A DNA stretch of 64,000 bases. It comes from Ctena decussata (taxonomy: Eukaryota; Mollusca; Bivalvia; Lucinida; Lucinidae). Positions 31,007 to 42,046 of this stretch are shown here, one piece after another. The position numbers and the translations under genes were made by a program. The stretch's first letter is position 1. Each line of letters opens with the position of its first letter. The notes below the pieces were generated by a model. The model was not told the DNA's origin. It worked only from the letters and a program-made list of their open reading frames with translations, and did not search any database. Where the stretch lies: contig OZ022511.1 of the NCBI GenBank assembly GCA_963989385.1, positions 24,794,503 to 24,858,502 of the forward strand, read 5' to 3'.

Positions 31007-31408
31007 TACTGTAAAACACTTATTTTTGGCGGTGACTGAATTTTGGCGATATTGGCGGTTAAAGCAAAGAGCGCTAAAATATAAGTCTGCCAATATTACA
31101 TAGATTTAATACATATACGAGGGTTCAAATAAAAAGGGTATTTGATGAGTATTTTAGATTTTTTATACCTTTCTATTTAACTATACATTGTGGCATCCTA
31201 TTAGAATCGCCTCGATGAGGCGATTCTAATAGATGCCACAATGTATAAGTGAATTGAAAACAAGATTTTTTTTCACAAATTCATATTAAATTTTCATTAT
31301 TGTCCAGAGCCGTGGTGTATAATAACCGCCAAAATTAGCATGCGCCAATATGTTAGTTTATTTAAATCGCGAAATTTTGATACCGCAGATATTAACTGTT
31401 TTACAGTA
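31007..31408. mobile_element. MITE family F (TACTGTAAAACACTTATTTTT), nested copy
   Basis: The ends TACTGTAAAACACTTATTTT and CTGTTTTACAGTA are inverted; both arms are rich in TTTTGGCG / CGCCAAAA. A family B element lies inside it at 31119-31311. A second family F copy is at 38948. Confidence 0.75.
31119..31311. mobile_element. MITE family B copy nested in family F
   Basis: Core CCTATTAGAATCGCCTCGATGAGGCGATTCTAATAG, flanked by ATACATTGTGGCATC and GATGCCACAATGTATA. The same TCGCCTC core version as the copy at 4805. Confidence 0.8.
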
Positions 31409-32717
31409 ATAGAAATAAAGAGACTTTCTAATTTGCGACACAACTAGGAACAATTTCATTAAACGTACTATCATGTTTTTTTCTGCTCTACTCCTTGAAG
31501 GGAAATGTAGTATTTCAGCCTGTGTGGCAATTGGTATTGAAAGTTTATCTCATATATATATAAATTGAGCATGCATATATGCAGGCGTGTTTTGAAATTT
31601 TGTCAATTTAGACAAAATTTCAGCACGCACCTGCGTTTTTGTTTCTAGGTAGCTACGCCCCTGTAATAGATATCCAGGTCTCAAGCTGTCTTGAATACAA
31701 TTACAATACTTTGGTAATCAAATATTTTGCAACATCTTAAAAACTAGTGACATATCTGTTATTTACGTTACAATCGACACATTTAATACTTAAAGACTGA
31801 TTCTGTTCACATTTCTTTAGCCTGGTTTGCGGACGTAAATAGGGACCCTATAGCATAGGCGAACAAGAAAGACTTAGATCAGCCTGAGCATCTGTGCAGT
31901 CTGATCAAATTCTCCCCTTTTCGCATGTTTCAATGAATCTCGGCGAACCATCAAACGCACTATAATCAAACCTAGCATAGAGTTCTGCATGGAAAGCAAA
32001 GTGTGATACAGATGTCCAGTTTTAGTCAGCCCTTCTGTCTATTTTTCTGTCCATACTTGTGAAGGCAACCTTTTACCCCTGCCCCTCCCCCCCCCCCCCC
32101 CCCCTATCCTAGGAGAAAATTCTTGCCTTTAAGAATTGAAGTCAAATGCAGGTGCGGGGGGGGGGGCGGGGGGTGAACACTATAAAGTTGCTTCCCCTGA
32201 ACGTGTACCCATTCACATCAAGACTGGTGAGGCTCGGAACTGCTATAGTTTGTATTTCTCGTGACGAGACTCAATTTATTATTGTGTCGTGACGGGTGTT
32301 GACAATTGGTTATCTCTAGCTGACAGACAAACCCGGTAACACACACAAATACTTGCCATATACCTTTAATTAATGATGCTAATATCTTTCAGATAATAAT
32401 TATTTTTTACGGATGATTTAGGTTTGCTTCTAAGGACACAACTCAAAGCTCACTCTGACTCCAAACACACTCAAAAGCAAACAACTGCTTCACTTTCTAT
32501 ATGATACAAATCTATTCGTGAAGCCTTTGCAGTTGACGTTAACATCAATTAACTCCCCAGGAGCTTGAATAATATTGTTTTGGGTATAGCAAACGAAGAT
32601 AATAATACATAATATGTCCAAAAGGGAATCTACTCTTGAAGAAAATCCTTCGCGCCCAAAGAAGCAATATTCTTTCCTCTGAGAGTTAACCCCATTGGAT
32701 AAGAAAGACAAAAATAA
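31409..32717. other. Intergenic, small repeat fragments only
   Basis: 31846-31928 resembles the inner part of MITE A (GACTTAGATCAGCCTGAGCA, GCAGTCTGATCA). C and G runs occur at 32087-32104 and 32156-32172. No gene identified. Confidence 0.5.
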
Positions 32718-32963
32718 TGAGCCGCGGCACGACAAAAACCAACACTATGGCACGTGCGCCCAGCAAAGACTGAGGTCAGCCTGGGCATCCGCCAAGTCTG
32801 ATCAGAGATTTTGCTGTCGGCATGGAGGTAGCTTATGCCCTTAGGTACCATTTTAACGCACAGCGAAAACTCTGAACTGATCAGACTGGGCGGATTCCCA
32901 GGCTGATCTGAGTCTTCGTTGGGCGCACATGCCACTTTGTTGCTTTTCCCGTGTCGCGGTTCA
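32718..32963. mobile_element. MITE family A, copy 4
   Basis: TGAGCCGCGGCACGACAAAAA to TTTTCCCGTGTCGCGGTTCA. The arms contain GAGGTCAGCCTGGGCATCC and GGATTCCCAGGCTGATCTG. It ends only about 90 bp before the secreted-protein exon at 33057. Confidence 0.9.
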
Positions 32964-33056
32964 ATTTCATTAAAAAATCGGGGTTTCTTCCCATGAAGCG
33001 TACCTCTTCACATTGTCACTATCATGTGTTATATCCCGGCTATTCATGTGTTTCAG

Positions 33057-33806
33057 ATTTTCGTTTCCATGACACTGCCAAGCGTATGCACGTCTTTGAT
33101 TTACCGAGTACCAGTGACTAGACAATGGACCAAATTTTGGACAGTTGAAAGAAAGCCAAGCCAAAATAACATGCTATCTACCTGCCCTTGGAGATACAAA
33201 TATAACACTACTAACTCACTGTGTGGCTCGTACTTGGCCGAGCTTCATCCAGTTGCTCGAGAAAACTGCTTAGATCTAGACCAGAGTACTCTGGTTAGGC
33301 GAGTTCATTCGATGGGACGGTGCCAAGCACTGCGCTCTCAATGTGACTGCAACAAAGTAGTTGGTTATACATGTGTATATCCGGTGGACATTCCAGCCGG
33401 AAAGAGAAACTCCGATGATAAACATAATTCAACTACTTCCGGTTCCGGTAAAAATGAAACACATATAGACAGCGGAATAACTGAAGAGAGTTATAAAACT
33501 AACAAAACGAAATCTGAAAATGAACATGAGGAGAAGGAAGGTGGAAGTGTTCCAACAATAAATCCTGACAAAACTGATAATCAGAATAATAAAGAGCCAG
33601 AAATTATTGTGGTGGCGCCACCATATTTACAATTGAATGGCCAGCAAGGTTTTGTACCGCCATTTTTACGGCGTAATAATATTCAGATGGGACCACCATC
33701 TTATTTACAGGGACTGAATCCACAACAAGGTATACCACCTTTATTACAGCCATCTCAATTGAGCGACAGGGACGCACACGTAGAACATGTGAATGAAGAG
33801 GGATAA
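33057..33806 (+). CDS. Secreted cysteine-rich protein with CPWRY domain and Pro/Gln/Gly tail, paralogue 2 (IL-17-like, tentative)
   Basis: 249 residues to TAA after the acceptor ATTCATGTGTTTCAG, at the aligned position used by paralogue 1. Segments: hydrophobic start IFVSMTLPSVCTSLIY; domain TCPWRYKYN, NCLDLDQST, MGRC, QCDCNKVVGYTC, YPVDIPAGKR; a long acidic and Asn-rich linker with sequons NST and NET; tail with three PP[YFS].L-type blocks (PPYLQLNGQQG, PPFLRRN, PPSYLQGLNPQQG). Shared with paralogue 1: LSTCPW, CLDLD.ST, VHS.GRC, DIP..KR and the GPP-type tail. Three extra cysteines here (LCG, CDC region) may allow another disulphide. The same frame opens upstream to an ATG at 33024, but the conserved acceptor suggests that is intronic. 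Neighbour 90 bp upstream is MITE A. Likely secreted; IL-17 relation unproven. Confidence 0.8.
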   Translation: MFVSMTLPSVCTSLIYRVPVTRQWTKFWTVERKPSQNNMLSTCPWRYKYNTTNSLCGSYLAELHPVARENCLDLDQSTLVRRVHSMGRCQALRSQCDCNKVVGYTCVYPVDIPAGKRNSDDKHNSTTSGSGKNETHIDSGITEESYKTNKTKSENEHEEKEGGSVPTINPDKTDNQNNKEPEIIVVAPPYLQLNGQQGFVPPFLRRNNIQMGPPSYLQGLNPQQGIPPLLQPSQLSDRDAHVEHVNEEG

Positions 33807-33829
33807 ATACACTGTTTGCCGTAAATGTT

Positions 33830-34095
33830 CAGACTCCTCAACCAGCATAAGGTGAATGGCTACACTTTCAGGAGAAGCAACCTTTCTAGTTTCGTTTTTG
33901 CCTTCCTCCTCAAAAGGGGTAAACTCTTGAAGGAAAGAATTTGCTCCTATGGGAGCAAATTCTTTCCTTTAAGAGTAGACCTCAATTTGGAAGGGCTACA
34001 TCGTCGAGAAAAGCAAACAGAAAATTACGAAGTTTGTTTCTTTTGTGAAAATGGCGGTAATACATGGAGCTGTATTCATACACCTTATTTAAGAT
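33830..34095. repeat. Dispersed family H, copy 1, with hairpin
   Basis: GGTGAATGGCTACACTTTCA, then the hairpin GGAAAGAATTTGCTCCTATG GGAGCAAATTCTTTCC (33938-33970), then TTGGAAGGGCTACATCGTCG and ATGGAGCTGTATTCATACAC. Copies at 37790-37980 and 51795-52040 share the order of these blocks. The frame 33825-34139 is carried by the repeat. Confidence 0.65.
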
Positions 34096-34384
34096 TGGAT
34101 TTTTTTTTTGTTTTAGTTCAAAAGTGGGCTAGTCTATAGCACTGTCAACAGACAGTGCCGATCTTGGAAATCCCATAGGACACTCTTGAATCAGCGTTGA
34201 TAATGGTTCTGAAACAATGTTTATTCAACATTGTTTCGATCTTGAAATGCATGCTTATTCTTCTAAGGAGTGATCTGTTTATATGTAACTCGGGACAAAC
34301 TATTCTAGAACACATTGTTCTGGTACTTGTATTTTGGAATAAATCTCTAGAACACTTTGTGGATGGATGACTTGCGACTTTGTA

Positions 34385-35985
34385 TTATTTTGGAACAAAC
34401 TGTTATTGAACAAACTGTTGTGATGCCTGTGCTTTAGAACAAACTGTTCTGATACCTGCACTTTAGAAATAACTGTTCTGATGTCTGTACTTTAGAACAA
34501 ACTGTTCTGATGCCTGTACTTTAGAACAAACTGTTCTGATGCCTGTTCTTTAGAACAAACTGTTCTGATGCCTGTTCTTTAGAAATAACTGTTCTGATGT
34601 CTGTACTTTAGAACAAACTGTTCTGATGCCTGTACTTTAAAACAAACTGTTCTGATGCCTGCACTTTAGAAATAACTGTTCTGATGCCTGTACTTTAGAA
34701 CAAACTGTTCTGATGCCTGTACTTTAGCAATAACTGTTCTGATGCCTGTTCTTTAGAAATAACTGTTCTGATGTCTGTACTTTAGAACAAACTGTTCTGA
34801 TGCCTGTAATTTAGAATAACTGTTCCGATGCCTGTACTTTAGAACAAACTATTCTGATGCCTGTACATTAGAACAAACTGTTCTGATGTCTGTACTTTAG
34901 AACAAACTGTTCTGATGTCTGTTCTTTAGAACAAACTGTTCTGATGCCTGTACTTTAGAGATTTCTTCTGATGCTTGCACTTTAGAAATTACTGTTCTGG
35001 TGCCGGTACTTTAGGACAAACTGTTCTGATGCCTGTAATTTAGAATAAACTGTTCTGATGCCTGTAATTTAGAGCAAATTGTTCTGATGCCTGTACCTTA
35101 GAACAAACTTATCTGATGCCTATACTTTAGAACAAACTGTTCTGGTGCCTGTACTTTAGAACAAACTGATCTGATGCCTGTACTTTAGAAATCACTTCTG
35201 ATGCCTGTACTTTAGAACAAACTGTTCTGATGCCTGTATTTAGAACAAACTGTTCTGATGGCTGTTCTTTAGAACAAACTGTTCTGATACCAGTACTTTA
35301 GGAATAACTGTTCTGATGCCTGTACTTTAGAACAAACTGTTCTGATGCCTGTACTTTTGAACAAACCGTTCTGATGCCTGTACATTAGAACTAATTAAAC
35401 CGTTCTGATGCCTGTACATTAGAACTAATTGTTCTGATGCCTGTACTTATAATAACTGTTCTGATGCCTGTACTCTAGGACAAACTGTTCTGATGCCTGT
35501 TCTTTAGAACAAGCTGTTCTGATGCCTGTACTTTAGAACAAGCTGTTCTGATGCCTGTACTTTAGAACAAGCTGTTCTGATGCCTGTACTTTAGAACAAA
35601 CTGTTCTGATGCCTGTTCTTTAGAACAAGCTGTTCTGATGCCTGTACTTTAGAACAAACTGTTCTGATGCCTGTACTGTAGAACATACTGTTCTGATGCC
35701 TGTACTTTAGAACAAATTGTTCTGATGCCTGTACTTTAGGAATAACTGTTCTGATGCCGGTACCTTAGAAATAACTGCTCTGATGCCTGTACCTTAGAAG
35801 TAACTGTTCTGATGCCTGTACTTTAGAAATAACTGTTCTGATGCCTGCACTTTAGAACAAACTGTTCTGACGGCTGTGTTTGGAATAAACTGTTCTAGAA
35901 TAAACTGTCTGATGTGCGTATGTCAATTGTTATAGAACAAACTGTCCTGATGTCTTGTTTTGAATGAAACTGTTCTAGAACACAC
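34385..35985. repeat. 29-bp minisatellite, about 50 units, with AGAACAAACTGTTCT
   Basis: The dominant unit contains TTTAGAACAAACTGTTCTGA followed by TGCCTGTAC. Alternative units have GAAATAACTGTTCT. The word AGAACAAACTGTTCT is a perfect inverted repeat with a 3-bp spacer (for example 34523-34537). Edges are degenerate, and units with TTCTAGAA-type spacing extend on both sides. No long open frame. Confidence 0.95.
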
Positions 35986-36000
35986 ACTTTTGGTATCTCC

Positions 36001-36427
36001 TAAGACCTTTTTACTTGGGGCATATGGCGGCCAGTATGCGAATATATTAGCAAAATCAACCAGCTTACATGTTATGGCTATCGACATGTTTATCTCGTTC
36101 TAGTTTAAGTTTGCGAGGTCTAATTATTGTTTAGCAATTTATTATTTGTTCCAAAGTATGGGCACCAGAACAATTTTCCACACAAATTTGCATCTAATCT
36201 CGACCAATTGAGTAATATATAAAATATCAAAAAGAATAAAACCACATGGTTTGACGAAAGGATCCCATGTTTATGGGTTTGTGTGTATGTATTCATAGTC
36301 GGTTTTGTAGTTTTCTTATTAATTGGTGAATAATCTAGTTTAATTTAGTAAAGAAAAACGCGTTGTTAATATACAATGACGCAGCTGTTATTCATGAGCT
36401 CCATTGTTGCTGCCAACTGTTTCCATT
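36001..36427. other. Intergenic, nothing recognised
   Basis: AT-rich with no shared repeat or coding signal noticed. Confidence 0.5.
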
Positions 36428-36665
36428 TGAGCCGCGACACGAGAAAACCAACAAAGTGGTTGTACGCCCAGCACAGATTCAGATCAGCCTGGGCATCCAC
36501 TTAGTTTGATCAGACTCTTCACTAAGCGCTTAAAGAGTAGCTTAGGGTCTAAGCTACATCCATGCGGACAGCGAAGACTCTGATCAGACTGGGCGGATGC
36601 CCAGGCTGATCTGAGTCTGCGCTGGGCGCACAACCACATTGTTTGTTTTGTCGTGTCGCGGCTCA
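36428..36665. mobile_element. MITE family A, copy 5
   Basis: TGAGCCGCGACACGAGAAAAC to TTTTGTCGTGTCGCGGCTCA, with arms near-perfect over about 85 bp. The small frame at 36484-36666 is the element's own translation. Confidence 0.92.
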
Positions 36666-36701
36666 TTTTATTTATTTAGGTATCAGTATGATTGTGTTTT
36701 A

Positions 36702-36702
<1 letters not shown>

Positions 36703-36739
<37 letters not shown>

Positions 36740-36775
36740 GTCACTATCGGTGTGTTGTTGTTGTTGTTGTTATTG

Positions 36776-36813
<38 letters not shown>

Positions 36814-36860
36814 TATTACTATTGTATTATTACTATCATTACGATTGTTATTATTATCTA
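36703..36860. repeat. Compound (ATT)n/(GTT)n microsatellite
   Basis: ATT runs at 36703-36739 and about 36774-36812, with a GTT run at about 36752-36770 between. Hydrophobic frames such as poly-Leu or poly-Ile across it are artefacts. Confidence 0.95.
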
Positions 36861-37789
36861 TATATTTTCAAGAAATACCAGAAATGTATAGAACCGAAAA
36901 AAAAAATACAAATACGTCCACTGAGTTGGATCCTGCGTAAAAACAAGAACACGCATCAGAAAAAAGGGAAGAAAGGTTGAATGAAAGATGTCGAAGCTTT
37001 TGCTGTGGTAGAAAGGTCGTTAAATCTTAAAATGAATCGGCAATTAATGATGATAAATTATGTTTTATGTTGCTGAATATTTTGTTATAGTTTAGAACAA
37101 TTTGATGTTATCTTGTATCCATTAGGATGCATTTAATGTTATCATTTGTTTTGGAAATAAATCCATGTAATGTGAATTTAATTTTATTTGTCTTGATAAA
37201 CAAATCCGTATGGTATCTTAATTGTAGTTATGGGCAAACTGAATAATCTGCATCTTTAAATGTGATTGGGTACACCTTCAGGGGAAATAATACTGCCAAT
37301 TTCATTTTTTGCCTCCCTTCTCAATGGGGTTCAACTCTTAAAGATTGTCTCCCTCGTTTATTTCATGTTTTCAGAAACAAATATTTTAACAAAATTTCGT
37401 TAGACAATATGTAATAGTGTCATAGTTTTGAGAAATCGCGTGTTTATTCGATAAATGTGGAATGAAAAATAATCTTCAAATTAAAATGCAAATTACAGGT
37501 ACCTATTTCCTCACAGCCTGTAAGAGTATCGATTTTGATCACGTGTGTCATGTGATCATGTACAGGTATTTTTCTTATTCGTGCACGTGATTGTGACGTA
37601 TGAATAAATTATTTTTGTCCAATAATGCGATTTCAACCGCGGTCCGCGATTGTATAAAAATTCATCTTATTTTTTGTTTAAGTCACTTTTATCAAATATT
37701 ATTATCTAAACTCTAATTCAAATGTATAGGTAGACCATGTCGGAGGTATTGCATGAAATATTTCATAAAAATCATTTTTGTTTTTTTTT

Positions 37790-37980
37790 TTATGAAGGGG
37801 GTATATCTTTAAAGGACAAAATTTGCTCTTTGCTCCTCCTTTGAAAGTAGACCCCATTTTGGAAGGGCTCAATCATCAAGGAAAGCAAACAGAAAGTCAC
37901 AAAAGTTGTTCCCTGTAAAAATGGTGGGAAAAAACATGGAAAAACATGGACGTGTATACATACACCTTAAGCCAAAGCAT
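37790..37980. repeat. Dispersed family H, copy 2
   Basis: GACAAAATTTGCTCTTTGCTC, CATTTTGGAAGGGCTCAATC, AAAGCAAACAGAAAGTCAC and GTGTATACATACACCTTA follow family H order. A partial head also appears at 37255-37345. Confidence 0.6.
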
Positions 37981-37983
37981 AAC

Positions 37984-38221
37984 TGAGCCGCGACACGAGA
38001 AAACCAACAAAGTGGTCGTGCACCCAGTGCAGACTCAGATCAGTCTGGAAATCTGCCCAGTCCGATCAAACTCTTCGCTAAGCGCGCAAAGGGAAGTTAA
38101 GGGTCTAAGCTACCTCCATGCGGACAGCGAAGACTCTGATCAGACTGGGCGGATGCCCAGGCTGATCTGACTCTGCACTGGGCGCACAACCACTTTGTTG
38201 GTTTTGTCGTGTCGCGGCTCA
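37984..38221. mobile_element. MITE family A, copy 6
   Basis: TGAGCCGCGACACGAGAAAAC to GTTTTGTCGTGTCGCGGCTCA. The middle is AAAGGGAAGTTAAGGGTC. Confidence 0.92.
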
Positions 38222-38814
38222 ATTGAAGAACTACCTTGGTTTTCCTTAGTATTCGGACGCCAGTCGCAAGAGTTGTGAATTTAGGCTAGACTAGTCTCTA
38301 GGGCAGTCTGATCAGGGTACGTACTGTTTTCAAGCTGTTTCCTGAAATATACACCATCTCATTTTTCTGCACTAGCAATACCAGGCTCAATAGAATTATT
38401 GGAAAGTTCACTCAAAGTTGAGAGAGTTTATAGGAAGTATATCCCGACCGGAAAATATCTGTCGAAAAGTGAGAAATTAGTTACAATGTTTTAATACTTG
38501 GGTTTAACGCCGTAACAGTCGTTAGTTGGATTTGTTCAAACAAACAATAAGAAGCAAGACGGCAACCCAGATATGTCAGAGATGAGAATATCAGACTTAG
38601 TAAACGCACAACTCCATCTCCACACAGAAATTGGGCTGATTTATGCCCAGTGGAATGTTCTACATCTATTACATGGATGAGTCCAATTATCAGTTAAAGA
38701 ATTAAGGGATATCTGGTTTCTTTATTTTATTTATTTTATCATTATTATTTTTTTCTTTTGTTTGTTTTTGACATTTTTGTTATAAAGACAAATACTCACA
38801 TGTCTTACGCAAGA

Positions 38815-38872
38815 AGTGAAGAGCTTAATCAGACGCGGCGTCTGATCTGGGTCTACACGTTTGCCTATGTCT
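38815..38872. repeat. Small hairpin family C fragment
   Basis: CAGACGCGGCGTCTGATCTG forms the core, with GGGTCTACACGTTTGCC as the right arm. The left arm is degenerate. Confidence 0.6.
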
Positions 38873-38947
38873 ATTGCATAAATGAATTTGCAAAATTATT
38901 ATAGCCAAAACATAACAGTGCTATTCGATTCATATAGATGTGAAGCA

Positions 38948-39399
38948 TACTGTAAAACACTTATATTTGGCGGCCACTTTATTTTGGCGATTTTGGCGGA
39001 AAAGAAGAAAATCGCCAAATTAAAATGCCGCCACTTTAAACTGATTATCATAAAAGAAAATTTATACCTTGCCGCAAATTCGTTCCCTCTTACATAATAT
39101 CGAAGCAAATACAAATCATATGTTTTAGCACAAAAAATCCAGGGCAAACAGGAAACGTAGTGTGAAAACTAATGTTTATTAGACCTGTCACAATCATTTG
39201 TACCTAAGCCAAGTTCTTTAACTCCCAAGGCCCATAATAATGTTGTCAGCAGAGTTGCGGAGTTTTTTTTTTTTTTTTTTTTCTTTTCCTTTTTTTTCCC
39301 CTCAAAAATCACAAATCCGCCAAAATAAAAATCCACCAAAAGGTCCATTTATAAAAACCGCCAAATTCTGATGCCGCCAAATATAAGTGCGATACAGTA
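38948..39399. mobile_element. MITE family F, copy 2
   Basis: TACTGTAAAACACTTATATTT plus GGCGGCCAC at the left; GCCGCCAAATATAAGTGCGA plus TACAGTA at the right. A T run at about 39265-39282 lies inside. Both frames called here are translation of the element. Confidence 0.8.
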
Positions 39400-39864
39400 T
39401 TGAGGCACAATTTATGGTTTGAAGTCAAAGAAGTTGTGGAGTTATCGCAAAACTAGTTTAAGTGGCCATACCGAAATTTCGATTCTGCCACTTACAGGAG
39501 TTTTGAGAATGTCAAGTTACCTTTAACGAAGCTGAAATATGCTTTAAATAGGTATGGGTCGAATAGCAGTGTTATATATTTTTGGTGTTCATTTGCTGAA
39601 ATTTGAATGTGGAATGGAATTGCGCGTTTACCAGGTGTGGAATATATAGGGCGACTGCAACCAGCGGATACTCGGACCAGCCATTACATTCGCGCAGTCT
39701 GATGCGAGTTTTCCCTGTTAGAATTAATAAGTGTATGAATTCAGCGAACAAAGACAACTTGCATCTACTTTGATCTAAAGTAAAAGTTACACTTTTTCGT
39801 ATCGCGGTCGTCCCAACGAATGACCTCTTCAGCCTTTCAAGGCTGGAAACCCGTTTTAGGGACA

Positions 39865-40240
39865 TACCGTATACGCGGTAATTTTCGCGGGTTCAAATTT
39901 TCGCGGTTAAAGGTCAAAAACGTAAACAAAAATTTTCGCGATTTTTAATTTTCGCGGTTAGCAACATGCGCCGAAAGCAAAACTATTTCTTTTTACACTT
40001 GAGTCAGTTCGTTCATTAACCTGCGGCACGGCTGCCGCAGGTTAATGAAATAACTGGTTTAAGTGAAAAGTACCAGCAATTACCGAAGCAAACAGAAACA
40101 AAATATATGAACAATGTGTCTACAGAAGACACTTGGTAAGAAACTGGAAATTATTCGCGATTTTAATATTCGCGGTTTCTAAGGGACCGCCAAATACCGC
40201 GAAAAATGAAACACCGAAAAAATTACCTTGTTAACGGTAT
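39865..40240. mobile_element. MITE family G (TACCGTATACGCGGTAATTTT) with an internal hairpin
   Basis: Left GTAATTTTCGCGGGTTCAAA, AATTTTCGCGATTTTTAATT and TTCGCGGTTAGC; right TTCGCGATTTTAATATTCGC, CCGCGAAAAATGAAACACCG and TAACGGTA. A separate hairpin at 39997-40065 (CATTAACCTGCGGCA / TGCCGCAGGTTAATG) sits in the middle. Confidence 0.75.
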
Positions 40241-40313
40241 GCAAACAGTGCAGACCTAGTTCAGATGCCGCGGAACGCGGCGTCTGATCAGAGTCTACAT
40301 CCTTTGCTTACAG
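40241..40313. repeat. Small hairpin family C
   Basis: GCAAACAGTGCAGACCTAGT pairs with AGAGTCTACATCCTTTGC. The core is CAGATGCCGCGGAACGCGGCGTCTG. It abuts the right end of MITE G. Confidence 0.8.
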
Positions 40314-40564
40314 GAATTTCTATGCAAAATACAATAAAAAATGAAAACATTCACCAGAGACCCCTAAAACAAGAAATGTACAGTCCCAAATGATAACTAT
40401 GGACAAATCCACCGGTTTGAAAAGGGTAAGATGACTCACTGTACTCAATAGAATGATCTTTTCTGAAATTGTATTTCTTAAATATAAGAAATCACGAGTT
40501 TTCACGTATTTTCCCATTTGCATTTTCCTGAAGTAGTGACTGTGTTTCCGAAATTACTGGAGGA

Positions 40565-40735
40565 GCTCGGTATATCAGTGGGGTAAGCGCTGGCATGCTA
40601 AGCTAGCAGTCTGAATCCCACTAAAGGCAAAGTTCTTTTCAACCGGGGTTCCGTTGCACATAGCCGTTCATTATCTTACTCCGGCAGGATGTGACTAAGT
40701 TAATATTGAAAGGGCGCGCGCCATACATCCATACG
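40565..40735 (+). mobile_element. SINE-like repeat copy
   Basis: CAGTGGGGTAAGCGCTGGCA, TTTTCAACCGGGGTTCCGTT, GCCGTTCATTATC and GATGTGACTAAGTTAATATTG match the family at 23862 in order. Confidence 0.55.
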
Positions 40736-41029
40736 TCCGAAGCAGATCTTCGGTGGACTCATAAATGACAACATGTACGTGTATTTGGTCCCAAAAGTAA
40801 GTGTAATCATAAGAAATAGTCTTTTTGATTTAGTTTTCACTTTCGGGTTATGAAAATTAATCAGTGCAACTTCTCTTAGATATTGTCTTGACACTCAGCC
40901 AGGTGTGCTTCATTTGTCATTTTCTAAATCACAAACACTGCTTCGTTAGAATGCAAATGCGAAAACGCACGCAAACACATTGTTTCTCATATCTAACATG
41001 TTAATGCCTAGCGCCCCAAAAATGGAATA

Positions 41030-41101
41030 AAGGCAAACAGTGCAGACCCAGATCAGACACCGGAAACGCGGCGTCTGATCAGGGTCTACACTTTTTGCAT
41101 A
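41030..41101. repeat. Small hairpin family C
   Basis: GGCAAACAGTGCAGACCCAG pairs with AGGGTCTACACTTTTTGC. The core is TCAGACACCGGAAACGCGGCGTCTGA. Confidence 0.85.
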
Positions 41102-41254
41102 CGCCAAATGGGTATTTTTCCTAAAAAGATAAAAAATCGAAAAATATACTAAACCTGACACCCCTTAAATGACAAATGGACTTGTCCAATATATACAGAT
41201 ACAAGAGTCCACATTAATGGGTTAAAATGTCAACAGTGTTTAGTGTCCTCTCAG

Positions 41255-41350
41255 TTGGACGGACGATCGGCGCCCCGTTACTGCGGCTATGGATTCGTTC
41301 CGTTGAGGTGCGGGGGCAACGCCAATACTACTACTGTGTCTCTCAGTGAG
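41255..41350 (+). repeat. Dispersed repeat GGACGGACGATCGGCGCC
   Basis: TCGGCGCCCCGTTACTGCGG, CTATGGATTCGTTCCGTTGA and GGTGCGGGGGCAACG are present in inverse orientation at about 61286-61365. A shorter relative is at 23740. Confidence 0.7.
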
Positions 41351-41664
41351 CCACATTCTTACATTGTAAATAAGAAACCAGTGCAGCCCTATTTGTAAAA
41401 CAAAATCAAACGCTTTTCAACCGCTCCCCATCTACTTTCAAAGCCTTTGAACTCCCATAAGAGACCCGTAAAATCTAATGCATCCATACCCATCCCATCC
41501 TTTTGAGAGCGTACGAGGAACTGATTTAAAAAGCGAACATGACTTAAATCAGGGAAAATTATTAGCTTAAATATCAAAATATCAATAGGTACATCAACCT
41601 TTTTATAAGTTTGAATGAAATTTAACGTACCGTAAAAGTTCTAAATATTGGAACACCTAAAAAT

Positions 41665-41901
41665 TGAGCCGCGACACGAGAAAACCAACAAAGTGGTTAT
41701 GCGCACAGCGCAGACTCAGATCAGCCTGGGCACTTGCCCAGTCCTATGAGAACTTCACAATGCGCTTAAGTGATAGCCAAGGGTCTAAGCTACCACCTTG
41801 AGGACAGCGAAGACTTTGATCAGACTGGGCGGACGCCCAGGCTGATCTGAGTCTGCGCTGGATGCACAACCACATTGTTGGTTTTCTCGTGTCGCGGTTC
41901 A
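41665..41901. mobile_element. MITE family A, copy 7
   Basis: TGAGCCGCGACACGAGAAAAC to TTTCTCGTGTCGCGGTTCA, arms with CAGATCAGCCTGGGCACTT and GGACGCCCAGGCTGATCTG. Confidence 0.92.
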
Positions 41902-41971
41902 TTAATATTTACAGTAACAGTCCTGAAATTGAACAATTTGACTTTGTAATGCAGTTATGCGTGTAAAAGAT

Positions 41972-42046
41972 AGAGATGGAATGGCAAACAATGTACATCC
42001 TCATTTAGGAGCAGTTTGATCTGGGTCTGCACTGTTTACAAAGGTC
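41972..42046. repeat. Small hairpin family C, worn
   Basis: GGCAAACAATGTACATCCTCA at the left and GATCTGGGTCTGCACTGTTT at the right. Confidence 0.6.

Noticed and set aside
36639..36980. Hydrophobic poly-Leu / poly-Ile frames
   Set aside because: All three frames over the (ATT)n/(GTT)n microsatellite are open; there is no support for a protein.
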